Shown in pieces: positions 26,658 through 39,299 of a stretch of 64,000 nt of DNA. The DNA comes from Paramarasmius palmivorus. Taxonomy: Eukaryota; Basidiomycota; Agaricomycetes; Agaricales; Marasmiaceae. Position 1 is the first letter of the stretch. The number at the start of each line of letters is the position of its first letter. The notes under the pieces are model-generated. The model saw only the letters and a list, made by a program, of their open reading frames with translations, had not been told where the DNA came from and made no database searches. The DNA lies in the NCBI GenBank assembly GCA_037176845.1, contig JAYKXP010000097.1, positions 123,262-187,261 of the forward strand. Direction: 5' to 3'. The translations under genes were made by a program, and so were the position numbers.

Positions 26658-28542
26658 CTACGACTGGCTGAAACCAGTGATGCCACTAAACCCACTAATC
26701 GATCCAGCCTCGCCCCCGGAAACTTCTAGTTCTGACCAGTTCCACGTTCCTATTTCAGCAAACACGGGCATAAGCATTTTCCTTTTTCGCACGGATAAGA
26801 AAGTTGTACCTGTGCAGCTTCCGGAGCCACAGTTAACCGCCACACGTTCGGCGTCGCTGCTAACTGCAACATCTGTCTCAGATCCGGTGAAGTTAATGTC
26901 CTGGGATAGCAGTCAGACGTAGAGTGAGTAGGAAGAAGGAAATGAATTACAGAGATCGTTACACCATTCCCAGGTGTACCAAGGGTAGATGGGTAGCTCT
27001 AAAACGAATAATTAGTGAGTGATGTCGGTGATGTCCAACCAAAAGGTCTGACTTGATCGACAATGACACCATAGTCTGTGCAACCAGTCGCGGTGTTGCC
27101 TGAATAGGTGACGCTGGAGACAGAGGAATTTGTGGCGTCTGCGTCAGTCTTGATGCGGAAGCCTTGTTGACTGTAGTAAACGATGAGAATGTGCTAGAAC
27201 AGCAACTTCATGAAAGGCACACTTACTTGTTGATGACCATGTTGTTGGTGATCTGAATGTCGCTAACAACGACGTTGGAGGAGACGGAACCCTTACAAAT
27301 TTGAAATGTAGGTTTCAAGGTAAACAACTCATCTACCGGAAAGACTTACAATCGATATTCCATGCCCACCTGTGCAAGTGTTTCCGGTGAATGTGATATT
27401 GGTGCCTTTGTTAATAGCGAGGCAATCGTCCTAAAGGGATAGACTAAATATCGGCAAGGCGTGACGGGTACTGGGTGCATTACCTGGTTATTGACTTTGC
27501 TGTACACGAAATCAGAAGAGATACCAACATCGAGGCAAAAATGACCAACCTATTCGAAATGACAAGGTTGCTGGCACTGACATCGAAACCATCGGTATTG
27601 TGGCCAGCAGGTTTCCCATCGCTCATGCTATTCGGTTGGTCTCCTAGTGCTAAAAAAACGCTGTCAGCGACTGGAATGGTATAAAACACGAACATGCGCT
27701 GACAATCATCTACTGTAAGAGAAGTCATCAAGAGAGGTTCGGAGCTGTCCACAGAGTATGCCCGAGCAGGTGAGTTGAGGACAATGACATCTTGGTAGAC
27801 GCCAGAGATCTCGATCCTGGGAAAGACATAGGTAAGGACGACAAGGTTGACAGGTTATTTAACACCAACTTCATCATCGGTGCTGGCTTAGTAACGCCGC
27901 CGTTCAGTCCTTGGCCATCCTTCAAAGCGTCTGATTGAGCCCTTGTTGCATTTTCTAATACCATTGCTCACTCACCCAATAGTCGGGACCGTTCCCGTCG
28001 AAGGTATAGCCATTGCCGTTGACTAAACTCGAGTGAGTCCGGATTTTCCAACAAACGTCATTGAAACACATACAAGTAATATCTTTGCCGCTACAAGCAG
28101 GACTCATTAGCCTCTTCCAATGGACAAGTAACAGAAGAAGCTTACCTCACTTTGAACAAGGGGCCATCCCAGTTCGAGACACCGAATGTAATGTTACCCT
28201 CTTGCGGATCAAAGTTGTCGAATGAGAGCCTTCCTAAAAAAAAAAGTAAAAAAAAGGCTCACTTATGTTTACTGTGGTTCCTTGAGTCAGGTCTAGCTCG
28301 AAGGTTTGCCCAGCAGGTACCTCAAAGCTCTCAATATCGATTTCCGTGCACTTGACCGCATCGGTAACGTCTGTGTGTTGTGATTAAGACGATACTATCC
28401 AGACATACTTTCGGCTGGTGTCCTCACCGTCCAAAGAGGAGATGGTGCCAGTGCAACGCGAGACTAGTGGTGAAGCGAGAGAGAGGCCAGCAAAAGAAGC
28501 TGTAGTGATCGCGAATAAAGAATACATCTTTGTGTTGTACAT
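26658..28542 (-). CDS. secreted endopolygalacturonase (GH28)
   Basis: Glycoside hydrolase family 28 enzyme that splits the homogalacturonan backbone of pectin in plant cell walls. A signal peptide ([20 protein letters not shown]) follows an upstream in-frame Met (MYNT); either could start. The catalytic motifs are present in order: HNTDGFDVS (first Asp), DDCLAIN (Asp pair), GGHGIS (His) and RIKT (substrate-binding Arg-Lys). The upstream part [15 protein letters not shown] and [12 protein letters not shown] is also typical. Late exons give [19 protein letters not shown] and [12 protein letters not shown], ending SQS. About ten short introns; one contains an A-rich run near 28237-28256. Secreted, and relevant to decay or pathogenicity on plant matter. 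Confidence 0.92.
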
Positions 28543-29812
28543 ACTGGAATGGTTCTAGCTCTTATAGATCCATGGCGGCCCGGTGAATTCCAGCTTCAAC
28601 AGCTCATAGACCAAATCGAGAATGTTTTGGGTGTGAGTACTAACGGTTGTTTGCATAATTTGGAGCCCGTCAAATTTAGACCAGAGCGATGAGACGAATA
28701 ATTCAATTCCAAGAACACTCTTCAGGACTATTTCCAGCTCCTTTGCACCGAGGTTCGCCTAGGGATTGGTAGGGTTTCAATGAATTCCGAGGAGTGACGC
28801 GCGACTCGTCACTCAGAGCTTGTGATGGCCGCATGATAGGTCTTTGATAGGCTGACGGACCTCTTGAGTGCCCTTCAAGTTCTTCCGGATTGAATGACAG
28901 AGTACCCAAGGCGGAGAACTGAGCTGCGGGGACGAGCAGCGTTCAGTGGGCCATGTGTTTGTTGAATAGGAAGCTAGGGCGCTCAGCCTCAACGTCAACC
29001 TGAACAGTTCGTGGGAAAGTAAAAATTTAAACTCACGGCCCGGATTTCTCCGGCCCACTCTTCTCCGCTTCTACGTTCAATGGCACTGATTCTTCTCGAG
29101 AACGTTCGAACCCAGTTACTTGCGCTCGCGAAAGCTCCTAACCGCGGTTCACGAATATCATACGTCTCGTGTTCTCACAAGCGCTAAATATAGCCCCAAA
29201 ACGAAAGAGAGCTTCTAGTACAAGCTTCTAGTTGAACTGTGGTCTTCTAGATTATTCTTGAGTGAAATGCTTTGTTTTTCACGTTCGTTATAAAGGGAAC
29301 CATGTACGTCTTCTGTGCTCGACTTGCTGCCGATTTCCGATTCTGTCTATTGAATTTCTAACTCGAGAAAGCTCAACTAAAATTGACCGAACAATAACAA
29401 CCTTTTCGCTGGCTTGTACAGTCCTGAAATGCGACCCCATACTCGCTCCAGGTAGTTGATACTTACATGGTATGTCGTTCGCCGCGCACTGTCGATTTGG
29501 CCTCCGAGCTCGTCAGGGGCTGTAATAAGACATTTTTTGTACTGGGGTGCATCAATTCTAGTCCAAAAATACATACTATTTACTACGCCAACTGACTCTT
29601 GTATCGACTAGATCAGCGCTAACTACCATCGAATCTCCACCGCGGCCCTCAATGGCTGAAGCATCACGTTTACCAAGAATCACAAACAAAACCCGGTTGC
29701 AGAGGAGGGAGTGGAACAGTCGTTGGAGGCTATAATTAAAAGGTTCATCACATCAGCTCCGAAAAAAATCTCGCTCGGGTTCAAGCCACCTTGTAAGCCA
29801 AGGTCCCAAGCC
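28543..29812. other. intergenic region with promoter-like motifs
   Basis: Upstream of the polygalacturonase and downstream of the second DUF6533 gene. No convincing gene. It contains heat-shock-element-like sequence at 29090-29111 and three TTCTAG motifs between 29211 and 29250, followed by TATAAAG at 29289. Confidence 0.5.
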
Positions 29813-31163
29813 CTAGTGAACTAGGATCAACCTCTATACAGCAACGGAAGAAAATGAGCTTACAGGCTGTACGAAAATCGTAATAATGTTTGTGAGCGAA
29901 AATACTGAGTAGGTTGAGTCGTGAGATGGTCTTCAGTGGATTTCTGATACTCACTGAGCAGGTATATATAGAAAAATAGGCCTACGAAGGGTGAGAATCA
30001 GCCCTTTCCGCGTTGTCCGAATATACGCACCGTCTTTGTAAAGTCTCATAACCCATTTTGAACGTGTTCTCTTGACTGCAGAAGTCACGTCTCTTGGTTG
30101 AAATGTATTCAGGGCAGATCTAGAGAACGACTAACGATGTTGACAGCCCTTCACAATGGTCAAACCCGCAATCACTAATGAAATCATCAGCACTCGGGTA
30201 TATTACAGGAAACGAGGCGGCCCACCTGTTTCACATACTAACAAGAGCAAGTACGAAACGAAGACTATGTTGGATGCATGAATCAGGGTACAGCCATTGT
30301 GCGTTGATATGTCAACTAAGATTCTTCGTCAGCGCGTACAAGAGCTAGCAGTCCACAATTCTCACACTTCATCGATTCGACCTCCTTCTGTGTAACAATT
30401 ATTCCAGGAACGAGGAAGACCTATTGATGAGGAGCTCAAGAGTGGTATGTTAAGAAAGACCCAGATATAGGCACCGTTGCAATCACGATAAATGCCAACA
30501 AAACCCGTCTACTGCGTTCCCAGAGCGCATATGTGCGAATCATGAGGACAACTGGGTTCGTTGGACTTGAGCTATCACTGTACAAAGTTGAAACGTAAGG
30601 GACGTACCCTCGGACAATGCTAGTCCAGCAAAGGTCAACCCTGGAACAGTTTGAGTAAGTATGATGTTTTCACAAGCAGTGGCGGGGAAAATAACATGAA
30701 ATGGCCTTCATTATCAACAAACACTCCTGAAAATAGTATAAATCGTTCGGTTTTTCCGGGATACACGCCAGAATGCGTACCGTACTGGACGGAGGAGACC
30801 CAAATGCTACTGTGTCATATTTGAGCGCAGACCGGAAAAATTGAAGGCTGAACAACTCACAATGTATGCTCAGGAATATATCAATGAATGGCATATAACG
30901 ATTGAAGAAGAATATGATAGAGCCTAAGGAGCTAGGCTGCGACCAGACACAATCCACCTCTTTATCCAAAGTACATATCCAGTCATACACCTAGGTTACA
31001 GAGTCAGCATCTAGAATTTATTTCAACCAAAAGACAAAAGACTCGCCAGAAGAGTAGCGCTGACCACCAAGTTGGCAGGGGTGAGCGAAAGAGGCTAGAG
31101 AAAGCTAGGTTCAGTGGTTTTGGAGGAAGTCGAACCAAGACATACTTGCGCCATCGAGCTCAT
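29813..31163 (-). CDS. second DUF6533 seven-helix membrane protein, short C-terminus
   Basis: Paralogue of the DUF6533 gene at 15.8-17.5 kb. The first exon MSSMAQ splices to PLSLTPANLVVSATLL and then to VYDWICTLDKEVDCVW, SIIFFFNRYMPFIDIFLSIH, the family signature. Then PVVLMIRTYALWERSRRVLL, KRTRSKWVMRLYKDG, LFFYIYLL and IFSLTNIITIFVQP. After that the frame ends within about ten residues, so the usual last exon with PQRVLHS is missing. The intron between SATLL and VYDWIC starts with GCGAGT, a GC-AG intron. Middle exon borders are approximate; the stop is at 29834 if the last intron is not spliced, near 29813 if it is. Confidence 0.7.
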
Positions 31164-31493
31164 GTCCCAAATCAACTCAACGCCTGCATACGAGCTCTTG
31201 AGACGGAAGGGGTGCCGATGCTGGTGGTGAGGAGTCAGGAAACGACGTCGGACGCGCATCTTTTACCTTGGTCTTCCCAGGTCTTCCCATTAATACTAAT
31301 ATGCCTGCTGGGGATATTTCAATGATACTCACGTCTTCCAACTTGCAAGGCCTCGTGGCTCAAGCGCTCGAGTCACACGTACTTTAACTTAACAACCGGC
31401 GATTCAGGTAACTCTGTCAGATCTGATGCCGCTGGCTGACAGGAAAAATCATACTTAGCATACTCCGTATGTACAGCGGACATGTCTCTGGTT
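31164..31493. other. intergenic region
   Basis: Promoter side of the second DUF6533 gene and 3' side of the nibrin gene. No gene recognised. Confidence 0.5.
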
Positions 31494-34400
31494 TCATCTT
31501 CTCCGACCTTTCCCCTTGAATCCTTTGAATACGGCATCATCGTCAGAGTCATCATCTACTATAACCGGTGGCTTCTTCGAAGTCCTAGATGTTCTTGCAG
31601 TGGTCTTCGTGGGTGGTGGAGCAGACTCCAAAGTTTCCACGGGTGCCTCTTCGTCCTCTTCCTTCACCTGACTCATTTCATCGTCAGAATCAAGGAAGAG
31701 AGGCCGAGCACTGGTCTTCTTCCCTGTAGTGCGAGTGACACTGTTACCTCTGGAAGAGGATGCCTTACCCTTCCCGCGTCCTCCGCGCTTCGGTGGTTCT
31801 TCCTCTTCTTCTGAATCAATCACAACCAGCGGTTGCTGAGAAACTTGTGTGATCTCACTGACATCTGCTTTTTGAGTCTGAGAGCCTTTCCAATATTCTG
31901 GGCACATCATGACTAACAGTATCTTGTATAACAGTACTTGGGACTCACCGGCACCCATGCCATACCCACTCTGCTCACTAAGAACCACTTCGACACGTTG
32001 AGTACGTGGAGTTGTTGCCGCTGCTGCCGATTTATTCTTCTACGATCCATTGTCATTGATCAGCAACGAGTAACAACCAGGACCAAAACAGAACACCTGA
32101 CTTTTTTGAACTTCTTGAAATTAGGCAACCCCTCCCATTCCACATTAGTTACCTTCGACCGATGACTTCTCCGAGAAATATCCACATCCAATTCGACGAT
32201 CATCATAAAATTCCCTCTGATATTAGCGTCGTCACCAAATTCCTCCAGGACGGCCCACTGTCTCTGCTCCTCTTCGCCATCGCGATTATTCAATTCGGGT
32301 TTGGATATCTTCAAATTGTTGAACTTCGCGATCGAATTCATCTTCTTGTTTCTTTCCTCGCTTGGTAGATGCAACAGCTTTGAGGAAAGCGTCGTCCGTG
32401 TCAGGCCTACCAGGAGCAGCGCCGCCTGAGTTCTTCTGCATAGAAGGCGGCTTTGGTTGCGAGGGCTCTACTGCGTTAATATTTTCAACAGCCTTTCTCT
32501 TTGAAGGGGGTGGCCCGACAGATGGCATACGGGACTCCGAGTTGGACGGTGCCGGCGCAAGAGCTTCTTCAACTCCAGCCATTTCTTCATCCTCGTCATC
32601 GAGTGCTTTTCGCTTTCGACTAACGCCGCTGCCCTCGGTCGTCTGGGTCTGACTACTCTCCATTTCCTCAGGCACTGCATCTAATGTCGAAGCGATCCTG
32701 GGCAGTGCGCTGTCTCCGCTTTGTACAGTCATGGTCTGAGACTGCGAAAATGCAGAGCTCATCATTTCGGAAAGTGAAGTGGTCTGATTTTTTGTGATGT
32801 CGCTCTCTTCAAAGAGGGACTTGTACTTCTTGCTTGCAGGTTCCTGTGTCCCATCTTCAGGTGTTGCTGAAGCTTCACGCGAACCAAAGTCTGTCGCACC
32901 CACACGGCGTTTTAGTCGTGAAGAACGTTGCTTGCCAGGTGCCTGGATTGTGTGAATAAGACGAGAGCAACAGTGGTTCGATGAAAACTCACTGCGAAAT
33001 CAATAACGGCGGGCGTAGAAGATAGTTCTGACGGTGCCGTGGCAGATCCAGATCCAGATTTTACTTCCGTAGAATTGTCAGCAGCGGTGGTATTAACACG
33101 TCGGGTGAGCACCTAAACGACATTCAGTATAGAGTCAATCATTAACAAATGCTATTACTCTTCGCGGTCGACGGATTTCCTGCTCCGGTTGTACATCATC
33201 AGATTTTGTTTCGACTGGTGCACGTTCAGCCGGCTTAGTTCCAGAGACATCCTGAGTCTCAGGTCTCGATGATGGTTCTGCTGTGACGCGCCGCGGTGGT
33301 AACTTTCTGCGGGTAGGAGGTGGTGGTTCTTGCGCAACAGATTGTGTGGGAGGATTCGTGAGCTCTTCGGGTATACTGTTAGGTACAACGTCTGGCAGCG
33401 GTGACTCAACTTTCAATGAACTGAGGGTCAGCGGGGCTTAATGAGGCAGTGGGGCATACTCACTGGGAGCCATTTCAACATCTTTTAGCTGTGTGGGTTC
33501 ACATCCAGATATAAGGTCTTTAGTATCGCTGTCAAGAACAGATAGGATGACGTCTTTCGTAGATTTGAAGACCAGCCCAAAACTAACCCAAGAATAAGAC
33601 GGTGTTGTCACAATTGCGCTTCCACTCACCCTTGAGCCTCGTCAGACAACTCTTTCCAACCATCTTCTCCTACAGCAGCAATTATATTCTCCTTTTCTCC
33701 TAGAACCACCAGTTGTTTTCCCTCTTTCGCCCTTCCACGAGAAAGTGCCCGGTGCCACTTCATACTGCGAGCGTCGTCTCGAACGTCAAATGTTTCGACT
33801 GCACCATCACCGCTTTCTAATAGGTGTCGCAAATGACTATCAATTTCCCTATTTTTCTCTCCCACACAGAGGAAGCGAAGGTGAGAAAACAAATGTCGTC
33901 GTGTCATGTCGGGCTCCCAGACCTCGAAACGCTTGTGCCGGGCGTCCATGCCAACCGAGAATGCCGGACGGTGTTTGGGCAGATAGGGTAGCCTCAGTTC
34001 CGGTGCATCATTGTTTTCTGCAATTCGCATAAGCTCGGTGAGGTACTCGTACTTGACAAGTTTGCACCCGCTGAGAAGAGAGATAGCGATAGGAACTGTT
34101 GGATTGTAGGTGGGTGTGATGTAATACTCGACTTCACTGCTCAAAGTGTGCACCAGGTGAATCCCTGCGAACGGTCTAGGGTCAGAATGCAGGTTTGAGT
34201 GATAATGGTCGTTGCGTACCGAACTTTGCACAGGCTTCCATGGGAGTGGTGCCACTCTTCGAGGGTGTCATGTAGAAACAAGTCTTCACCCAAATGATCC
34301 TACCGAAAAAGTGCACGTCAATCTACTTCTTGGAAGTCAAAGATGACATACGCACTCGATCTGTGAATCGTTTGATACCCTAATCATAGTTCCGTCTCCC

Positions 34401-34789
34401 GCTTCATATACAGTCCCTGGTGCTACGTTATCAGGAGGCTCGCCTCTCGGCCCAACGACTATAGTCTTGTTCTTGTCTCGAATATTCAAAACTTGAATTG
34501 GTGGTCGTTTTGCTGGATTCGACTGCACGGGGATTTCAATGGAAGTAACGCCAGCCTACTTTTGCAGACTTACAACATCATCCTCGCTGAACGCTCCAAC
34601 TTTGATACAACAGTAATGCGAAGCAACCTTTTTCGATTCAATGTAGAAGGGATGCCCTGGCTTTCGCCCTGCAGTGTACTCGTGCCCTGGCTTCAAAACC
34701 TCCGTTTCTGTGACTGTCAAAACGCGTCAATAGTATAAGGAAAGGTGCTCACTGTTCAGCTTTTCACTCGTCAGCGTCGCTATCCACAT
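31494..34789 (-). CDS. NBS1: nibrin/Nbs1-like DNA-repair protein (FHA, BRCT)
   Basis: Regulatory subunit of the Mre11-Rad50-Nbs1 complex, which senses DNA double-strand breaks and activates the ATM/Tel1 kinase. N-terminal FHA domain: MWIATLTSEKLN, then EVLKPGHEYTAGRKPGHPF and VASHYCCI, with the conserved Arg and Ser/His pattern. BRCT-like part: FAGIHLVHTLSSEVEYYITP and ISLLSGCKLVKYEYLTEL. A long disordered region follows, rich in Ser/Glu/Pro. Near residue 800 comes the Mre11-binding signature NFKKFKK. The last exon ends with an acidic run then Phe-Lys-Gly-Phe (DDDSDDDAVFKGF) and a basic tail, which fits the Tel1-binding motif. About nine small introns; some middle borders are approximate. The short motifs make the assignment stronger than overall similarity would. 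Confidence 0.85.
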
Positions 34790-35068
34790 TCTGACGCGTT
34801 CTTGAAGAGAAGATTGGTAGATAGGACTAGAATGTCATAGGCATGAATCAAGGATTCCATTGTCACCTGATCTTTATGTTACGGTCCCGCTCGCTTATGA
34901 CACATAGTTTACGTGCTTGTCAAAAACATTTATACGACGACGGCCGTGTATGTAAGTATTATACATATTCAGACTGTGAATAAGATAGACATAACAAAAT
35001 TGAACAGACAGAGTAAGAAACCGACGTGTAAGGTATCGAACATGAAAGTCAACCAAGAAAATGAAAGT

Positions 35069-38000
35069 TCACTCATGACGTGGAGATGCTACAGACTGAG
35101 GGTTACTAGCTATTGCACCCACGAGGAGATTATGCAAAGCAGGATTGCTTTGAATAAGCTCCTTGAGCTGCGAGATGGGCATGCTCGTCAGACTGGAAAC
35201 GTCTAAGGCCTGCGTTCCCGCGGTTGAGGGAGCCGGCGCTAAATTCGACGATTCTGCAACTGAATTATCCGCCTGTGCTGATGGTATCTCAGCACCGGGG
35301 GGTTGTAAAGAATCCATGGGAGCGTTCCCTTGCGAATCAGCAGTGTGTTGTGGAATAATAGGTGAATGGGAAGGCGTTGACGTGGTGGTTGAATTCGAGA
35401 GCTGTGAGGGCTGGTCGTTAGCCGTGTATCCATGTACTAATTGTTTGCCACGATGGTGATCACTCCCAGTCCGTGACAGCGGTGGTTGATACAACGGCGT
35501 CCATTGGATTTGCCCGCCACGATAGGTTGTCTGCGAGTTGGGCTGCGTTTGAGGTGTTGTTTCCGGGTGGTAGTAGTGGGAATAAGGGTTGGAAGGACCA
35601 GCGACAGGTGTGGTAGAGTGGTTTGGTGGTGGTTGTGGCATGTGAGCAGCATCGGTAGCTGGTTGAGTGGAATGCAGGGCTTGAGGAGGCGCGTGAGGAT
35701 AATATTGATAACCATATGCTTGACCATATGGCAACATGGTTTGTGTCGGGTGCGGCCAATACTGGGGTACTTGATGTGTACCATAGGCCATTCTCGTCGT
35801 CGATGTCTGCATGGTAGAAGTAGAAGGCTGATAGGTAGGCAGACCAGTAGCTGCTGCTACCGAAGGATATGTCGATATTGGCGTGCTAATAACAGGTTCT
35901 TTCACAACGCGCCGATCAGTAAATGGATTGACCGGCCCCGTTATCAAAGAACCAGAACTCACGAGGTGGCGGGAGATCTGTCGCAGCTTGTGAGGGTTTG
36001 TGTTGTATTGGGCCGTCGATATTGCCAAACATCACACTACCCCATTTGAATTCTCTCTTAAGGCCACGATCCCAAAGAACCTCGACAGAGCACGTCTCTT
36101 CTATAACGCGAACGAGGGAAACCTCAAAGACGCCAGCACTGACACGAATCTTGATCCGAGTCATTGGTGGTAGCGCTAGGAGCTCATTCTTGATTCTGTC
36201 TTGTTTCGATGCCCTCTTTGCCGCAGCAACATCCTATCCATGAACTCGTGAGGGCTGTGAAAAGTTGTTTATCAAATATGATACACACCGGATTGTGTTG
36301 CGTGCACAACACTTGCACTTCCAATTTCTTGATGACCTTGAGCACCTGTGCCGTATCGTCTCGGCCATCCACCGCCATTGGAGCAGGTGTTGCATCGACA
36401 TGGCTAGACTCCAGAGTTGGCTGGAGAAGAACGACCTCTTTCTCCACCTCCCGAAGCACCTGGTACACGATATTATGCTCCTTGCCATCACGGGCGCACG
36501 AGACATGAAAGGCTTTGGGACATTTCCCTTTCGTGCACTGAATTGGAGCACCATGAGCCTTTGGTCGAGTTTTGGTACAGGAGGTGCATTTCTATCCATA
36601 ACGTGAGTGATTCATACGCTATGATCTGGGAACGACACTCACCAGATTCCAACGATCCTTGACGATGGCATCGACGCCAAAGACAGCCCGCTCTTTTGCC
36701 CCGGTCTGAGTATTCTCAACCTCATCTACCCATGTTTCCGGAACAATGTTGGCACAATTTTCGTGGGCCATCCACACCTTTGGATTGCCACATGCGTCCA
36801 TTGCATCCTTCCGCCCGATAGGAGGTTCCTGCACCGGGAGAAGCCCGGCCTTGTCCATGGACACGCACAAGCAACAAGGGAATGCTTCAGGTTCCGCAGG
36901 ACGAGCTGGCAGCCTCAGCATAACCTTCGGCGCTGGCAACGAGATCTTGAAGGATGTTTTCGTGGGGGATGACGAGGTTGACGGTATCTTGAGCTTGGGC
37001 TTCTTCGGTTTGGGTGGTTCCGGTTCCGCGTCGGCCTCAGATTTGCGCTTAGAAGGTTTTCTCTCTCGAGGTGGAATCGAAAGCACAACGCTGAATTCTT
37101 CGCGTTTGACAGGTTCCTTTTTGAGAGGAGCAGAAGCGGAACGTTTGTGTTTTGACTTGAGAGGTTCTTCAACTTCACCTGTTTCGCGGCGCTCACGGTC
37201 CGCCAATAATTGGTTGACGTCGATGCGGACACTGGTTCCAGAAGCGGTCAGTCGTGTGTCTCATATAGGGGAAGCGACATACCTATCAGGAACACATTTG
37301 CAAGCTTTTGCCACCTTTCCCAATTCCAGCCAGCTAGGAAGCGCAAAGTTGACACTCTCGGCGCAGTTCAGGCCAAGGTTGAAACCAGCATGATAGCCTC
37401 GCGGGAAAGTGATCATAAACTCTCCAGCATGTTGAACGCAATGGTTTGGTTTGCATGAAGTCTTTGCTAGAAGACCCGGAGATGCCAAAAAGGACTTGTG
37501 GCGAAGGAATTGTGAACATTGTGATGTGTCTTTGGGAAAGTAACCTAAATACGGAGAAAGTTAAATATAGTTGGCAAGCAAAACGTCGAGAAACTCACTC
37601 CGCATGGCGTTCTCTAAAGCACTAGCTCTACCCTGCGGCACTGCATACCAGAATTTGGGAGCGCCAAAGTGGATGTAGTTGATACTGTGAAGATCCATAT
37701 CTTCAACGTGCCATGCAAATGTCGCTCGCCACATTCCCCAATATAAATATGGAGTGTTGACACCAGGTAGACCTTCTGAAGGTAATAGACGAGAAAGTTC
37801 GGAGTCTAGATGAGCAACGTTCCACTCTTTGGTGTCGTCTGTATACAGAGAACCTGTTGAAGTATAGCGAGTAAGTATCTGCCAACGTCGGGCAGATTTT
37901 TTGGGCAATGCTCACCTTGTGTGTCCGCACCATACCAGGGTGGTTTCCCCAGGCCGCAATTACGCCAATAATGCTTCTCTAGTTTGCTGCAGAACTCCGG

Positions 38001-38915
38001 GGTATAGTCCTCTGGCTTCGTGTTGGGTGGAAGCCAGTCGCGATGAGGCTCGAATGATTCTAAAAAGGTACGATCCTTCTCTCTGCTGTCTGCCAATTTC
38101 TCTTCCTTGGATAACTTGGGCTGAGCCTGCTTCCGGACCTTGGCCTTTTGCTTCGTTTCATGTTCGCCTGCATCCTCAGACGTCGAGCCCCTGGCTGACT
38201 GGGGCATTTCCATGCCGTCATGAACCGCGACTGCGACATCCTCCATCGGTTCCTCCTTGATGTGGATCTGTCCTTCCACATCAGGCTCGACAGTTTCGGC
38301 TTTCGCGGCATGAGGAGTTTTCTTGCTTCGTCGTGGTTTCGTCTTGACTGAAGCTCGGGCGTACAATCCAACTTCTTCGACACCAGGAGCACGAAAATCA
38401 TCCTGGTTGCATAACTCTGTCCACTCGCGAACACTCATGACCTTCCTCTTCTCCATATTTTGTTGTCTAAAAAGGCCGGCACTTCCGAGCATGTGTTGTT
38501 CGATAGGTGTCTTTATCTTCACGTTCAGTAGTTGATCGTTGAGAGGAGGTAGTGCGTCTTTCCTAGCATCATTATAGCCGAGAGTCAGTCACGGAAGATG
38601 ATACAAAGTGATTGAAACAACGCACCATTCCTGCGGAGGAATGACTTTAATTATCCCACTGTAATTGCCCCAGCGCTCTACTCTCTTCATGTATGTTTCA
38701 AAGTCTCGGAATTCTTCCATTGTTGGCTTGAAGACTGGTATTCCTCGAGAAGCTAACCGATCGTCATCGGGGTCGAGCCATGTCTTTCCATCGGAATCCG
38801 GGGTTGCGTGAATTGTTTGACCATCGTAGAAATGGTCAGGTTGAGGAGGAATATTCGGAGGAGGTGACGAGCCCAAGCTGGGAGTTAGCGATGGTGTAGG
38901 AGAGCTGGAGGCCAT
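35069..38915 (-). CDS. RPH1: JmjN/JmjC histone demethylase, KDM4/Rph1 group
   Basis: Fe(II)/2-oxoglutarate histone H3 lysine demethylase. JmjN: IPVFKPTMEEFRDFETYMKR and YSGIIKVIPPQEW. JmjC: GVNTPYLYWGMWRATFAWHV, EDMDLHSINYIHFGAPKFWY and GEFMITFPRGYHAGFNLGLN; the iron ligands His, Glu (WHVED) and His (YHAGF) are all there. An extended PHD-like region follows (FPCCLCVSMDKAGLLPVQEP, WMAHENCANIVPETW, CTSCTKTRPKAHGAPIQC, FHVSCARDG, CTQHNP), then a Tudor-like segment (VLWDRGLKREFKWG) and a Pro/Gln/Ser-rich tail to the stop. An acidic insert lies between JmjN and JmjC. The last intron runs from GTGAGT near 35962 to an acceptor near 35897. About 1,100 residues; no frame break. Confidence 0.93.
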
Positions 38916-38921
38916 AACGCC

Positions 38922-39296
38922 CTAGCTGTATCTCTTACTCCCAACTTCGAGAAGAGACAGGTCCAACGCTGATGGTAAAGAGAGAGGATACGACGTATTG
39001 AGTGAGATATGAGGTGACTGTGACGGTGAGCAGCAAGATGTTTCTGACCTCTGCTCGTTACCGGCGACGATGGTGACAATAGGCGGAGCCCGAATCTGGA
39101 TCGGTCTCGGGGCGGCAGGTCGCGTGGCTAGGCCGGCCAGGACCGGTCCCGACTCGTGACCCGTGACGATGATTTTGTGTCCTACCTCCATCGCCAGGCT
39201 CCAAACCTTGTCCAAATCTCTTGAATGTTTTCCGTCGGTTCTCCGTTTCTTCAACTCCATCGCTCGACGCTCGTTGAAATGCTGTTGAGTATACAT
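38922..39296 (-). other. upstream open frame before the demethylase
   Basis: A 124-codon ATG-started frame on the same strand that stops six bases before the demethylase ATG. It has basic and Ser/Pro-rich sequence, no domain. It may be an upstream ORF in a long leader, part of a 5' UTR with an intron, or chance. Confidence 0.3.
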
Positions 39297-39299
39297 TTA

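Noticed and set aside
26325..26729. 134-codon plus-strand frame after TAD2
   Set aside because: Its right end is antisense to the last polygalacturonase exon and it has no domain or good splice context.
28237..28257. A-rich run in the polygalacturonase gene
   Set aside because: It lies inside a spliceable intron and needs no further explanation.
29095..29115. GTTCGAACCC considered as a tRNA T-arm
   Set aside because: No matching A-box or acceptor stem could be found on either strand; no tRNA gene was recognised anywhere in the window.
35486..36049. 187-codon plus-strand frame inside the demethylase
   Set aside because: Antisense to the Pro/Gln-rich tail; rich in Arg, Cys and Trp, as expected of a shadow.
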